A stretch of 64,000 nt of DNA from Bombus terrestris. Its lineage: Eukaryota; Arthropoda; Insecta; Hymenoptera; Apidae. The position numbers were made by a program, and so were the translations under genes. The stretch is from NCBI RefSeq assembly GCF_910591885.1, contig NC_063269.1:7130001-7194000 (forward strand). The letters are read 5' to 3'. Position 1 is the stretch's first letter. Each line of letters begins with the position of its first letter. Of the stretch, positions 25,045 through 38,726 are shown piece by piece. A model generated the notes under the pieces. It saw only the letters and a list, made by a program, of their open reading frames with translations, was not told the DNA's origin and did no database searches.

Positions 25045-28000
25045 ATGTCACAGTAAGAGCACTACTTTCGATATTGTATGCAATTTTGTATATTATATGC
25101 ATCCTGTAGATTTTTAGAGTCTTAAATTACCCAAAAATACACATTTGGTGATATCTGCTGATACGTAATGAACGAAAGCAGGCATAGGGATTTAGAAATA
25201 ACAACAATAAAAAAAGAAATTTCAGTAACAATCCTCTAAACTCCCAGCTACTTAACAAATCAGATCATCTTCGAAAATTAATAAGACATTAAAATACATT
25301 GGATCTACGCGACAGACTCAACTAACAAAGAATTCTAGTTCAAACGAAGAAATATTTTAAACTAAAATAAAACATCATAATTGCTAAAAATTCTCTGTGA
25401 GAATTGAATACTCTGTTTATTTAAAGAAAAAATAGAAAAAAATTACGCGACTTCAGACAATTAATTTTAAAGCTTCGCGATGATGTTCATTTATATTAAT
25501 TTACACGTTGATAGGATGTATTATGTTCAATTGGGAAAATTGGTATAAAAATTGTTATAGAGATGCGGTATAGAATATGTTTTACCACTAAGATGTACTT
25601 AAATACAAAATGAAATGCGAAGCAATAACAAATCCTTATAAATCACATTGTCATTCGTGTTTATACGTATAGCATTTGCATTTTGAATAAAGTGAAAAGG
25701 GATAATAGAAATAAATATTGAGATAACATACAGATATATAATAAAATTTGTAAGAACAATATGGTATTCGATGTACATATATATTACATTTCGCATTTCA
25801 CAAACTATATAGCTCGTAAAACGATTCAAGCATTCTACTATTAACAATCGTGTAGTGACTTACTACGGCCATTCTGCATTTATTGATATATCGTCTACAA
25901 ATCCGATTACTGGATTTAATTACAGTCCCATTGGTTATTATCTACTTGTATTGTGGTTAAACCTCTTGGTCGACTAACATCAAAATATATTAACGAGCAG
26001 CGGAGACTATCTAAAATATCGATACCGCAATAATAATTAATTAAGCGTTAATTAATATAAAATTGTAATCTTTTTGTATTATATCTCCTGTGGAATATAT
26101 GTTAACAAAATTTTAATAATTAATTTTATACTGCTTACTTATTATTTCTCTACGATATTACGTGTAAGTGTAAATGTGAAATGATAGTGAAAAAAGTACG
26201 GTTTTTTAATAAATTATCAGCTAAAAAATATCGTTCAATTAATCTTCCATTTCAGAAATTTTGTTTCAGAAATGAAGTAATAACAAGGTAACGTTAGTAT
26301 TGGGCAAAATTGTATTTATCTATTAAATAACAAATAATACTTTAATAGAGAATAGGAATTAAATTTCTTATTTAAATGAAAACCATTTGCACAATGCCAA
26401 ATATAATTTATTTCTTATTTCTTACTCGCAAATGAAATTTTATTTTTTCTATGAATTTAATTGGAAAATAGGTAGTATATAAATAAATAGCTTCATGTTT
26501 TGCATTATCTGTTTTATTCTGTATAATAAAAAATTTGTGAAATTAATATGGTAATTTTTCAATAAACAGATCGCAGTTCACACTTGCTTTGAAATCTATT
26601 CGCTTTTCGAACGAGTTGCCCGAAAGTGAAAATTACAAATTGCAATCTGCAGTAATCTCTCTGATTGAAATGTTAAAATAAATATGCTCGACGATCGGTA
26701 AATAAGGAATAATGAGCACAAAATAAAATTGTGTCTATGAATAATAATTAATTTCGTTATTTTAAATAATATATTCAGCCTTGTTCAAATAACGAATAAC
26801 TTATTTCTGATGTTTTTTATTTAGACCCTCAAATAACAAGTCACTCTCCATTTAAATAACTATCTGAATAAAAATTTACTCAACAATATCTAATACCAGG
26901 AAACGTATAAGAAACTTGTAAAGCCATTTTGGTATATCTTCGGCGACGGACCTCTATCTTGACGCTTGTGTCGCGGCTTAGGCTAATTGAATTAATTAAT
27001 CGCACATCATACCGTTTCTAAATGGAGAAGTGACCTCTGCACGCTACTTCTCACGTCCAATTATATTCTCCGGATTATGAAACAATGTGAAACGTACGAG
27101 TCGCCTGCATAATGGTATATCATGTAATTTCAACACTGTACTGAGCAGTTAGGAATTTCGAGTCCTATTACGAATAATTCACGTAACTTTATCTACTGAA
27201 TATTTTACTTCCGAAGAGTAACTCAATTTGCATTTGCTCTTAAAAGTTATTTTTGCACAACCACTTTCTTGCCTCCGTTTCACATAAAAACAATAATTCA
27301 TAATAAAAGAAAAAGATAATGAAAGATACAAATTCTGCGACCGCGATTATTTCTCTCTGAAAAAATGGAAACTTCCAGGGTATTCCTTTTCTAGAAGCAC
27401 CTCAGAAAATCGGAATTGAAAAAGTTTGAAATTCTTTCGTAAAATTCGGAGAAACACCGGTATATGATAAATAGCAAAGATTTCGCATTTTAATATCACA
27501 GCATTTAATTTCCGCAACTTTTAAATATCCAATATAAAGAAGATAACATAAAAATTCAAAGTTTCGAATTCTTTTACACTCTATCTTTACTTTATGATCG
27601 TATTTTCGCTGTAAACGAAATGGCAGCGAATGTTTTCGACGTATCGATGATCAGATTCGTCCTACTGCAGATTATAAAATATTGCCCTATGGAAGGGCAG
27701 AAAATTTCTGCCTGACGGTTTAAAATTATGTCCCCAGGAGACGTTATTCCTGGTTTGGTCTCGTATTCACGACAGCTGGACGCGTTAAAGTTAAAACAAA
27801 TGTGATACTGTCGTTTTTAGTTGTTTCATTCATTTTCGAAAAATATCTTACGTCTGATACGAAAAAAAGTTTGAAAATACGCGTTTGAGCGTCAGAGCGT
27901 GGGATATATTCTTTATTTTAGACGAGTAGAATAGGTATATAAATCTTTCGACATTTCATTCTAACGTAGTCATTTATTATAACAAAATTTACTGTTTGTT

Positions 28001-29457
28001 ATGTACAACCGAAATATGCTTCTTTTTTTTTAAATCTTATAATGTCATAGGTAGACCACGAATTTGTATGTAAATTCATGTTTTTCAACATATAATTAAA
28101 AAAGGTAGAATCTCAGTGGAAAATAGTTTTATCTGCCAAGTATCGTAGAAAGCACTGTATTTCGGACAATATATGTATTTTTTCACATTACGTACATTTC
28201 CCATAAATACATAAAAATTACAGATAATTCTATGTTGTAATGTATTGTCACTTTTCTGGACATTTAAAAGTATCGAAGAATCCATTTGATTAACCCGAGC
28301 ATAATTTTCTATACTTCGAGAATACTTGCTCAAAATTAATTTGCTTTTACTTTAAATACGGAACAGTATCCGTGGTGCATCCAGTTGAGAAATTACAACC
28401 GGTTACTTTCGTCAATTTGTGATTTCGAATGCAAACAGTTGACAGTGTTACTTTTATGGCATTAAATAAAGCAATTGTACGACATTTTAACACACTATAT
28501 ACTTGTACACAGTATACAAGTCATTATTTTCCTATTTGCGCGTCGTGGTAAACTGAAACGGCTAATGGATCAATGGAGCTCATAACGACGAAATATTGTT
28601 CGCCTAAATGTAGGTACGTGATTTCGTTGATATTATAACGTATGAATATTACACGCGGATCGATGTTCCCGTTTCTAGTCACGCTTATAGAGAAACGCCG
28701 TATAATCGACGTGTATTTGTCCGACGGATTGAAAGCGTCATCGACATCGTTGTAAAACACAGTCATTTTAAAGGCTGCTATGATTTCAATTCCTCGTTGC
28801 CATTTAACGATCCATATTCCAATCGATGTTTCGACCAACAAATGAAATTTTGACATCGTTGCTCTGATTTCATTCGCGCTGTTTTCACGCAGATAGTTTT
28901 CTCTTTTCTTTTTATTGCAATCTGTGGAAGTCGATGTTTCGTTTTGTTTAATGACATGTGATGTAGTTGATTGTAAGGTTTATTTAGTTGTACGCCGGTA
29001 TGTTCGTAGAAGTATACTTGATACGTAGTTTCGTGTCAATCGTTGGAACTTTTGCTCCTAACATCAAACGTTGTATATATACAACATGGACGTGAGGGTA
29101 ATAATAATAAATAATTTAAAGATAACGTAAAGAATTCAATGGAATACAATATACCTAATGCTGGAAGATCATTGCGAAAAATTCGATATTGATTTCAGAA
29201 TATACGGGTGAAATACTTCACTCCCAACAAGATCTTACCACTGCTGTGTTTCTAACATCACACTTTACGTTTATACAACAACTGGATTACTCTACACTCG
29301 ATCTATTAAACCTCCTCCACCTTGAGCGTTAATTCATTCGAGGTACGCGATGTCGACCGATCGGTTTGACCTGACCGGTTGCTCTTTAGTCGATAATTTG
29401 CAACGTATTTATCATCCATTTGGTAAAGTTCATGAAAATATGGAATTCTTTGGATTG
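25045..29457. other. Very AT-rich intron stretch
   Basis: Low-complexity AT-rich sequence with only chance-like frames. One perfect 16-bp palindrome (GTTGTATA/TATACAAC, 29070-29085). I see no exon or element here. Confidence 0.5.
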
Positions 29458-29676
29458 GCGAATAAATCCTGCACCGCTCAGGTTGACAACTATGTCGCTC
29501 TGCCACTCAGGTTGGCAACTATGTCGTTCTGCCGCTCTGGTTGGCGACTAAGTCGCTCTATCGCTCAGGTTGGCGACTATATCGCTCTGCCTCTCAGGTT
29601 GGCAAATAAGTCCTGCACCGCTCAGGTTGGCAACTATGTCGCTCTGCCGCTCAGGCTGGTAACTAAGTCGGTGCGG
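29458..29676. repeat. 29-bp minisatellite with higher-order period
   Basis: Seven full units and one partial, each ending CTCAGGTTGG or a close variant. Units 2-5 and 7 are 29 bp (AACTATGTCGCTCTGCC theme). Units 1 and 6 are a distinct 28-bp type (AATAAATCCTGCACCG), so the pattern repeats every five units (144 bp). Unit starts: 29458, 29486, 29515, 29544, 29573, 29602, 29630, 29659. One plus frame is open across most of it, but unit lengths are not multiples of three, so it is not a protein repeat. Confidence 0.92.
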
Positions 29677-30009
29677 CCGGATTTCAGAATATACATTGGT
29701 TGAACAATTTCTATTCCTTCGTTCATTAGTATAATGCAACATCTCGTGTGACTCAACCACGTTATTTGTTACGTGTTATTTGTTACAAATAAGCTAAGCT
29801 TATTAACTAACTCTACGAAGCTGTAGAAAATTACGATATTATATTCCATTAGAAATAGTGATACATCCGCTTTCCAAATACCCTAAACTTTTGAAATTGT
29901 AAATCCTCTTCTTTTAGTACTCGGTACGACCAAGGAAAATATAATCCGTCTGTAAATGTAACGTAAATCTGTATTTCTAACGTTGCTGATTTTTAAAAAT
30001 GAAAAATCA

Positions 30010-30380
30010 CGTTGAGAAAGCGAACGAACTGGAGTTTCGTTCTCGGTGCGCGGCGCGTAATCTGCGAGTCCATTCCGCGTCCTGCAGCGTGTCCCAATTT
30101 CTCGCTTCACCGATTCGTAGTCGCAAGTTTCCCCGACAACGAGCCGTCAGAATCCCTCGTCTGGCTCCGATTGTCCCCGACAAAAGAACAACGCGCCATA
30201 ATGAAAGAACGCAGCCGCGTTTCCTCGACGAGATCCGAGATACGCTCCCGTCGCAGCTATGGCTCTTCCTCCCTTTCTGGTCCACGAGTAGAATTCGAGT
30301 AGAATTAAACGCGAAATCAAGGGTTACCACAGGCCGGGCAAGATCTGTTCATCGCCTCGACTAGAAACTTTCTTCCTACG
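30010..30380. promoter_or_regulatory. GC-rich block, possible regulatory
   Basis: CpG-rich sequence with three overlapping open frames of about 100 codons on both strands. None shows a recognisable domain or splice pair. Confidence 0.15.
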
Positions 30381-33300
30381 TATACGTGCAACCATCGCTT
30401 TCTGGCCTATATTCGTGATTATCAGGGAACAGCTTGCGTGTGAATGGATATAACGAACCGTCAAACGAATCACGATAACAACGTAAATAATGGTGTTAAG
30501 GAAATAATCTACTCGATTTGGGTCTTAGGAAAAAATTACATTGCGTTATATTTTCTCCTTGTAATAAATCGACCAACAATTAAACCGTAAATTTTGGCAA
30601 AACGATCTTTCGTTTCCACCCGGAAAACTAAGAAAATGAAGATTCTAACTTTTTAAATTAGAAAATTAGAACGGTGTAGATAACAGATAAACTGGATGAT
30701 TCCTGCTAAACTATTTAACTGCAATTTAACTGCCAGCTTCATAACTGTACTTTAAACAGCATTAACAATGAATACCTGCAGTTGAGTTTCACTTTGTTGA
30801 AGTTTAAAACAACTAATTTTATATTTAGCACTTAATTAACTGTCAGATTTTCCAACTGCGCGACTCCTACGCAACTGAATGCTAACTAACTCGACTAAAC
30901 TGGCTCTTCATTTCCGCGCGATACTCTCATCATGTCACGCATATCCTAGTAGTACAACACTTCACGTTTATGCTGCCCAAATCCATCTGAACTCCGGTGA
31001 AACTAAAACAAAACTTCGTACCCCATATAGACGCGTTATTTTCTTTCGCGTGTTCCGAAATCCCTGCTTCGCGAATAATGAAATAATCCAAGTTGGAATG
31101 AAAATTCAGTTTTTCTTAAAGCGCGATATCTCATTGTTTGTTCTTCATTTAACGACAAAAACTATCAAAGTATCCCTGAATAATTCCTTAAAAAAAAAAA
31201 CGCTAATATATTGTATAATTAATCCTATTTCACATCACGACACCAACGAAAAATAGGTTCGCATACTTGCACACTGATGCTTCGCAGCTTTTTGAATTTT
31301 CGGGTTGCCCAACTTCCCTTGCAAGAACAATTCATTTATTAACAAATTAGTTAAAAGATGGCTTTAAAGCTCGTTGAATACAAGTATTATTTGAAATTCT
31401 TGTAATATACTAAACAAGTATACCACCAACGTACTTATTCATTCTGATAGAGAAAAATATTTATTCGTATAAAGATATTATAAATAATCATAAAGCGCAA
31501 ACAATATAATTATTGCAGGTTGAATAGTGATTCGAAGGGGCACGTAAATTTACGAGATTCAGTTTCTATAAATCTTTTATGCCTCCATAAAAAGACTGAT
31601 CTTCGTCGCGTTAGCTAGGAATGCCTGGCATTGTGGATTCCGCGCATTCTTCGAATTATTTGAGAACACCAACAAACGTAGCTTGTTGTTGTGCGAATTC
31701 AACAATTCGCATTTTCCGAGGTATTCCAACTATGCCCTCGTTCCTCCATGCTCTTTGCTCACTGTTCTTTTCACCGAAAACCCTCTCTTTCGTTCATCGA
31801 CCGCCATTTATAACTTCCGAGTAGAATTTCGTACTGGGAACACACAGACACACGCGCACACACAGCCGTTCATTTCAAGCAACAGTTTTCTCATAAACAT
31901 CAAAATCTTTCCATTTGCGAATAGAAATATGTTCGTAGAATCTAGTTACTCGAAAAGTCTGGAGAAAATTCAATTTTTCGCTCCTTGAAAACTTATTTTC
32001 GCGAAGGATCAATCTGAATAATATTCATTTGAAGAGAATGGTTTCTTCATAAGCTTAAAACTAGCAACTAGAAAAGTGTTTGCGGAATCCAGTTTGTTGG
32101 ACGTTCGAAGAAAATTGAATTTTCAAGTTCTAGAATCCGGTGAAATCTTATCTGACGTGTTTCGCAATTTTTACAAGTAGAACGGGACGATACGATAAGG
32201 AATCGATGATCGCAAACAGGTTTGTAATAATTTCGTGGATACATTTAGATAAAATCAATGAAAATCATTGAGTACAAAGTAATTATTCAAAGATAATTTT
32301 CCTCTATCTATTTAATCGATCTACACGTAAATTGCGATACGATCAATTCGACACAACCTTTTTCACGTTTATTTCCAAATAAATGTTTTTCCAAATGAAA
32401 CAAACAATCGTAATTGGATTTTATTTATTATTAAAAAGCAAGGCCTGTTTGAGAAATTTAATTTACCTTTTTTCAACAGACATTTGGCGTTTTTAAATTT
32501 GTTTTAATAACAATAACAACGGTAATGGAAAGAAACATAAAGAATATGTGCATCCAGCGTGAACAAATAAAAATAGTCGGAACAATCGTGTCAGAGATAC
32601 GGCTGTTAACTTTCAAACGACGCAACATGCCACGTTTCGGCACATAAAATCCATTTTCGAGGTGAGTACCAGCCGGAGCGTGGCCCATCGTGTTCACGAA
32701 TTGCAAAACCGACTAACAATGAACACTATGAACGTTAATGCTCGCGTCATGTTCGTCGCTCCTGCATGATTCGTGCACAGTGCACATTCATAAAGGATGT
32801 GCAAACCGATACTGATCAGCAGTGTTGAGCAAGTTTCAATCGGACTGATCGAATAACGAATGTTTTCGCTAATCAAAAGCAACTGCCGTCGTCGATAATG
32901 GTAACCAAGAAAAATCTCCATCAATACCGGTTATCAATAGCCAAAAAATCTTTTCATTGCCGATAATGCTTATTTATAACGAAAAACGATCTGTGTTATC
33001 GACAATGGCTACCAGGTAATCAATAAAATTTTAACCATTTATGACGGCTATTTCTCAACCAAAATCATGCAAAACAATGGACGAATTCTAACAGTATCGT
33101 TATTCAACGATGGGTTTCGCCGTATGCATGGTGCTTTGCCATCGAGGATGAGATGAATTCATCTTTTGTTTCTTTGCTTCACCATCGAGTTATTCTAACG
33201 AAAGCCATCGTTATGTTCATACGTACGCTCCTACTTTTGTTCACTGGCATACGTTATATTCTTTGTGTTCTGTTTCCGTGTTACAGTTAACTCTTTTATC

Positions 33301-33419
33301 AAATAAATTCATAATACGAAATAAAAGAGAAAAGGAGGAAGAAAAGCGAAATAACCAACGAATGGACAATCGTGTCGAAGTATCCACCGGAAGTAAGATA
33401 CATCGTCTCTTTTCCTGAT

Positions 33420-33870
33420 TTTGCGAGGCGCATGGTTGACCGGGGCAATTCATCAACGATACATTAGAATCCTGACGTTTACACGAATCGCGAGACGCAG
33501 AGACGCGTGTCGAGGCTTGCGCGCGTACACGTCGCTGCTCCGTGCTACCGAAGCGTTGGGCAAATGCATAAACACATTAGTTGCTCGTAACGGGGCAACG
33601 GTGGCGGAATTCTGACGCGTACAGGCTGCGCTGGAAACCGTGCACGACCACCGAGAACTCTGAAACCCGGGCACAAAGGTTGTGCCAGAGTGCCGGCTTG
33701 ATGGATACGTATGGGAGGCATCCCTATGGAAATCATCCCTCCGCTCTTCAGCCTAATTCCGCGTCTAGGTTGGCCCATCATCGCCTTGCAAAGCACGTGC
33801 ACGGGACCGTGAATCGTTGAACAGCGCGCACTCGCGTGCAAAGGGTGCAACGCGTGCAATGCGACAGAGA
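33420..33870. other. GC-rich block of unknown nature
   Basis: The most GC-rich part of the intron. It holds a perfect small hairpin (GGCACAA AGG TTGTGCC, about 33670-33688) and a plus-strand ATG opening MDTYGRHPYGNHPSALQPN before a weak donor-like GTTGG. Frames are open on both strands. It could be a regulatory block, an alternative first exon or a structured RNA; I cannot decide. Confidence 0.2.
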
Positions 33871-34559
33871 AATAGAGAAATCACTTTCCTTTCCTTTAAC
33901 TACGGCTGATCTATTTTCAGTTCTAAGTTTGCCTGAAAATTTAATCATAGTTTCAGGTGTGCTCCGGGAGGTTACAATATTTATAAAACGTTAGTGTAGA
34001 AAAATGACTCGTGACGTGGTTGCTATCGTGAAAGTTTGATATCTAATAATTTATTATTTATATCCGTTAATGCGATGACGTCGAGAAACGAGATATATCG
34101 CTGTATGAAATATTCTAGTGGATAGAAAACGAAATATCTTGTTTTTAGCACTTCTTTCGCTATCTGTTTCGTTGTGAATCCTGACACGTCTAAGTGACAA
34201 AATAACTCGGCGCGGCGGATATTATAATTTAAATGAAATACCCGACAGCAACGCGTTAATAATACAAATATAAACGTTTCTATCTTTCATGTTTATATTT
34301 ATATTTCACGTACTACCGTTACGCTAATATTACACGTAAAAGCTTTATTAATCTCGTGTATTATATAACAGCATAATACTAATACTATCCGATATTTTCC
34401 CCTGTTATTTACAATCCTGAAGCGACTAGCATTCGCGTTCTTTAACGATTTAAAAATGAAAAGGTATATCTAATTTACGGTAAGAATCAGGCGTTTACAT
34501 TTCTGTCCGACATTTTTCACGGAAAATATCGCAAACATGCTCGAAACACTCGTTTCTTT

Positions 34560-34890
34560 CCCTCGTTCGGCCATTAGCTACGCTAGTTGACGTGGGGTGA
34601 CTCTGCGGCCATGATGGAAGGGTTGTGCCCGCTTATCGAATGAGGGTGCATCGCGTCGCCAGGCGATTTAAGACAAACGTTGCGTGCAAAAGCGCGTTTC
34701 GGATCGACGACGTGGTAATCGAATCACCGTGCCTTGTTCCACCGGCTTTCTGCTTAACCCTGAATCAGCACGTGTGTGTGCAATGCTCGTGTCGTTTTTC
34801 CAACGAACCCCCTGTCGCGCATGTTAAATTACACTGCGGCAGTTTACCGAGAACTGTTCACGTTCTTCCTGTTCTCTATTCCTAAAAATG
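34560..34890. promoter_or_regulatory. GC-rich block, possible regulatory
   Basis: CpG-rich with chance-like open frames on the plus strand (Cys-rich by translation, no domain). No splice pair. Confidence 0.12.
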
Positions 34891-35220
34891 ATTTAATTTT
34901 GATACGCCTTTTCTCCGAAGGTTTTACTCTGTTTCCTGAATATACGTATTTACGCGTAATTTAAATTCAGTTCAATGGGAAGATATCTCGAATCAAATAT
35001 GCGATAAATACTTATTAAACACGACATAGTACCACACCAGAAAAATTTACTTATAATTATCAATGAGAATTGGTTGTAAAATTCATCCAAATAAAAAAAA
35101 AGAAAAAATGGGAAGATACGAATAAAGTTAGATTAGACGCGAGAAAATAAAACAACGCGGACAAACACAATGTTACGAAAGTTACATATCTACGTAAAAT
35201 CATAAAAATAATAGGTTAAA

Positions 35221-35532
35221 TACAGAGCAATCTTGATTATGCGAGTCCCCTTTAGTCAAAGTTTCGTATTGTTCCGAGGTGCTTTGAACTTTGCCATATC
35301 TTTACCATAATCTTTTTCCAAAGTTTTGTATAAAGGGTAATCAAACTTTCGATCAATTAAATAGTTAATTAAGCTTAGATACACGTACAATATTATATTA
35401 TCGAAATGATTTGTACAATTTTATTGCAGGGATTGTTATTAACAGCCATGCACCGCTCCATATTATCGGAGTATTCGATTACCCGAGGCAAGTTCGGTGC
35501 ACATCACGTCGGATAATCGAGATTCCACTGTA
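35221..35532. mobile_element. pogo/Tigger-type MITE
   Basis: The left end is TACAGAGCAATCTTGATTAT. The right end, inverted, reads TACAGTGGAATCTCGATTAT. These are CAGTG-type pogo/Tigger terminal repeats with TA flanks. The right edge is better preserved. About 0.3 kb, with no coding capacity. Confidence 0.75.
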
Positions 35533-37479
35533 TTATATTAATATCTTGAAAATCTCCCCCTCTTCGTAAGCATCAATACTGTTCTATTATCTTCTTGGCG
35601 TTGGGAAAATTAAATGGAAGATTTCGTAATTCACGATGTAATTCTATCTCGATATTTTAGCCAGCTAAATGTTTTGATGCTTTTAATTCCTTTTAGAAAT
35701 CCATTAATAATAATTGTATTGATACACGTATAAGTATAAATAATTTCGTGACAAATATTTTTAATTTATCGCGATAAAACATTCTCCTTCCTTTGGAAAT
35801 ATCGTGACGCGTTAGCGAAACAAAAGTCCCAGACACGTCTACGGCTTGATAGAAGAAGTAAATCGAATTGTTTAAAATCAAGCGAAGAAAGCAACAGTGT
35901 CGTTCGTTCTTAGACGTAAAATGACTTGGCCGCGTTCATTCGGTTGACGAAAGTCAAAGGAGAAAAGCTCGACAGAGAAGTCCAATTTACTACAGAGGGG
36001 AACGGAACCGAGCTTTGATGCAGCTTGTCATCGCATCGACAGGATTTTGTATCGTGTCGTCTTTCGCCATGACTCGACGTTAAAATGGATGGGCTGTTCC
36101 CTTTTCTCGCGAGAGCGCCTACGTCAAAAGTTTATCGAAACGACGCTCGAACACGCTATCGTGTCGTACAAGTACCTTTCGAATATTCCCGATGCTCTGT
36201 CCATTTTTTCAAATTCACGCGATGCATAAGCACGCGACTGGTTTTCATGAATGAACCGTGATTCGTTTATGCCCGGAATCGTCCTTTAAACCAAAGCACG
36301 ATAATTCCGATTCGCCCGAGACGACAGAATCACGCCCTTCCTTTTTACGATCGCGAATATCGAGCATCTTTCGTATCGATATCGAAAATGGCTTGTCGTT
36401 TCTTTCGAAAACTGCTGGCCTTTCGCATCATTTGCGACGTTTCTATGTTCGAAGAACGAAACTCATACTCGATCGCGCGGACTTTTGTATTTATCGCGAT
36501 ATCGTGAGTGGAGAGTATGAAACGAGTGGAATATGAAACGTAGCGTATTCTATCGTTTATTGGTAATGAAGAAAAGCAAGTTGGAAATGAAGAGATTGGA
36601 TTAGAAGGCACATAGGATTCGTTACATTTTATAAACGCTATTTTCGAAATCTTTGTCTGCGATTAGGCTGAAGATAAAGGGCAATATCTTTTCATACAAC
36701 GCAAAGCAAATTTTATCCTACCCCATTCTGCGTTCTTAGCAATATTGGAAAATAAGACTTCCAGATATTCTTTTATACTTGGTTCATTTCCACGGTGCTG
36801 CAGAAAGGTATTGAATATATAAAAGTATTGAACGTAGTATTTGATACCTATAGAATCTGATATCTTCTTTAGGAAAAAGAAATTTTTAAATATGAATATA
36901 TGCTGCTTTAATTAAATATCGATTATGAAGTTTCACCGCTCATACGTTGCCAGTATATTCTATAGGTTAAGATAAGAAACAAAATGTCATATAAATATAT
37001 ACGTCATTGGAAGCATCGTTTCAGAGTTACAAGAAAGAAAAATCTACGAAACGAGCGGCAACGAGCAAAGTATGAATAGATGAGGAGCTAGTAATCAAAA
37101 GGTATCATAGTACTTCTACGACTGCAACCACGGCTTCGTTTCACCAATCCTATCAACGTAAGATCGGCAAAAAAATTTGATTTATTACTCTTTGAAGTTC
37201 TCGTTTATTACTGGTTAAAATTATCATACCTTCTGATTAATATTACGCGTAAATATCTCTCGTCTATTCATACGCGTTCGTTATTACGTCTGCACATTTT
37301 AATATATCGTCGTTTGCTGTTACAACTATTAACGATGATTCCAATGACATATCTTTGTACAAAATTTGTTTCTTATCCATTGAACCTATAGAATATATCG
37401 ATAACGTATGGGCTAGCCTGTATAATAAATCTATCATAAAACAAAGACTCGATGCAATGAAAAGAAACGTTTCAGCGAA

Positions 37480-37860
37480 TTATGGCATGAAATGAAGCAT
37501 TTCTACTTCATAGTGCACGACTACCTACGCTTGCGTTACAAGGGATGCAGAGTCAAACACGCGAAGCGCTTTGTGGAATTCAAGACGTTTCCGTATACGC
37601 AGGTAAACCCGGTGGTATGTAAAGTCCAATTAATCGACCGTGTGTCAGCTGAAGCGCACACATTACGCCGTTTGTCGGCAGTCCCATTACAGGCCACAAT
37701 AGACAGATAACGGGCAAGTATAAAATTAATTACCGCCGTTATACCGGCGACCGTCCTGACGTCCCTTTTCTGTTAACCAGCGGATTCCATTGTAATTATT
37801 TCCCAACGGATCCGTATTCGGCCGGTACAGCGCCAGGTCAGATTAATATTGCATTAGCGA
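37480..37860. promoter_or_regulatory. Possible enhancer block
   Basis: In about 200 bases (37660-37860) it stacks AGATAA (GATA), TTAATTA (homeodomain), TGACGTCCC (CRE-like), CATTGTAATTATT (Sox/homeodomain) and AGGTCAGATTAAT words in a GC-richer context. No protein-like frame. The enhancer role is inference. Confidence 0.25.
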
Positions 37861-38186
37861 TATCGATTTCAAAGAGATCGGAACCGGTATTCGCGCAGGG
37901 GGTTTATCTTCCACGATTTTCGTAATTGAATTGCTGATCTCGCAATTTGTATAGACACCGTGAAGCGCAACACCGTTAGATAAATAATAAGGCGACAACG
38001 AACAACGTGCATTCTCAAGAAAATGGCCTTCGTTGCCGCGGATCGAATATCTCAATAAGCTGCCGAGGTATCGACAAAATTTGACGTGTAATTTCGGAAA
38101 TATTCAGAGATTTGTCTTCAATTATTCTTGTCGAGTCATCGAGCCGATGTACCTGATTTCCACGAGCTTTATCGTAGGTCAGATAA

Positions 38187-38396
38187 TATTAGGTTGTCCG
38201 AAAAGTGTCTTTCTTTCGTGACGTGAAAGAAAGACACTTTCATACAAACGTGAAACCAAGTGTGTGAAATGTCGCGGTGTTTATCTCAACAGAACAAAAT
38301 AGATCGTAGGTAATTCGACAAAATAATATAAAACAAGAAACGTTGTGCGTCTATTATTTCCTCATAAAACGAAAGAAACTTTTCGGACGACCTATA
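38187..38396. mobile_element. Mariner-type MITE, copy 5 (second subfamily, with hairpin)
   Basis: TA flanks, left end TTAGGTTGTCCGAAAAGTG, right end TTTTCGGACGACCTA. Just inside the left end, AAAGTGTCTTTCTTTC and its exact inverse (38202-38217 and 38225-38240) form a 16-bp stem with a 7-base loop. The interior matches copy 4 in inverse orientation. Confidence 0.9.
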
Positions 38397-38726
38397 CTAC
38401 CATTCACAGGTATAACAACCAAAATTCACTTTATTCGTTACGATTGTTGTTAATATCTAATTAATATCTAAGAAAGCCATATTTCTTGATATTGCTATCT
38501 AAATCTTTGACATGGGAGTATGATACACGCTAGTCATTTTTCATTTGCTGTCTCATTTGCTCAAATACATATAACAACACGTTATAACAGACATACAGCA
38601 GGCATTATGTTCTTCGATAACTGATAGATTGAAATAATAGAATGTTTAACGATGGCTCTACTTTATGCAAATTTGTATAGAATATGATACATAAACTTTG
38701 CACGTAAACTGTGCAAGAGCCTAAGA

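Noticed and set aside
29458..29676. Regular 29-bp units look superficially like a CRISPR array
   Set aside because: Whole units repeat head to tail with no unique spacers, and the context is an animal intron.
33583..33613. Similarity of GCTCGTAACGGGGCAACGG to the mariner fragment at about 49850
   Set aside because: The match is short and does not extend into the transposase motifs on either side.
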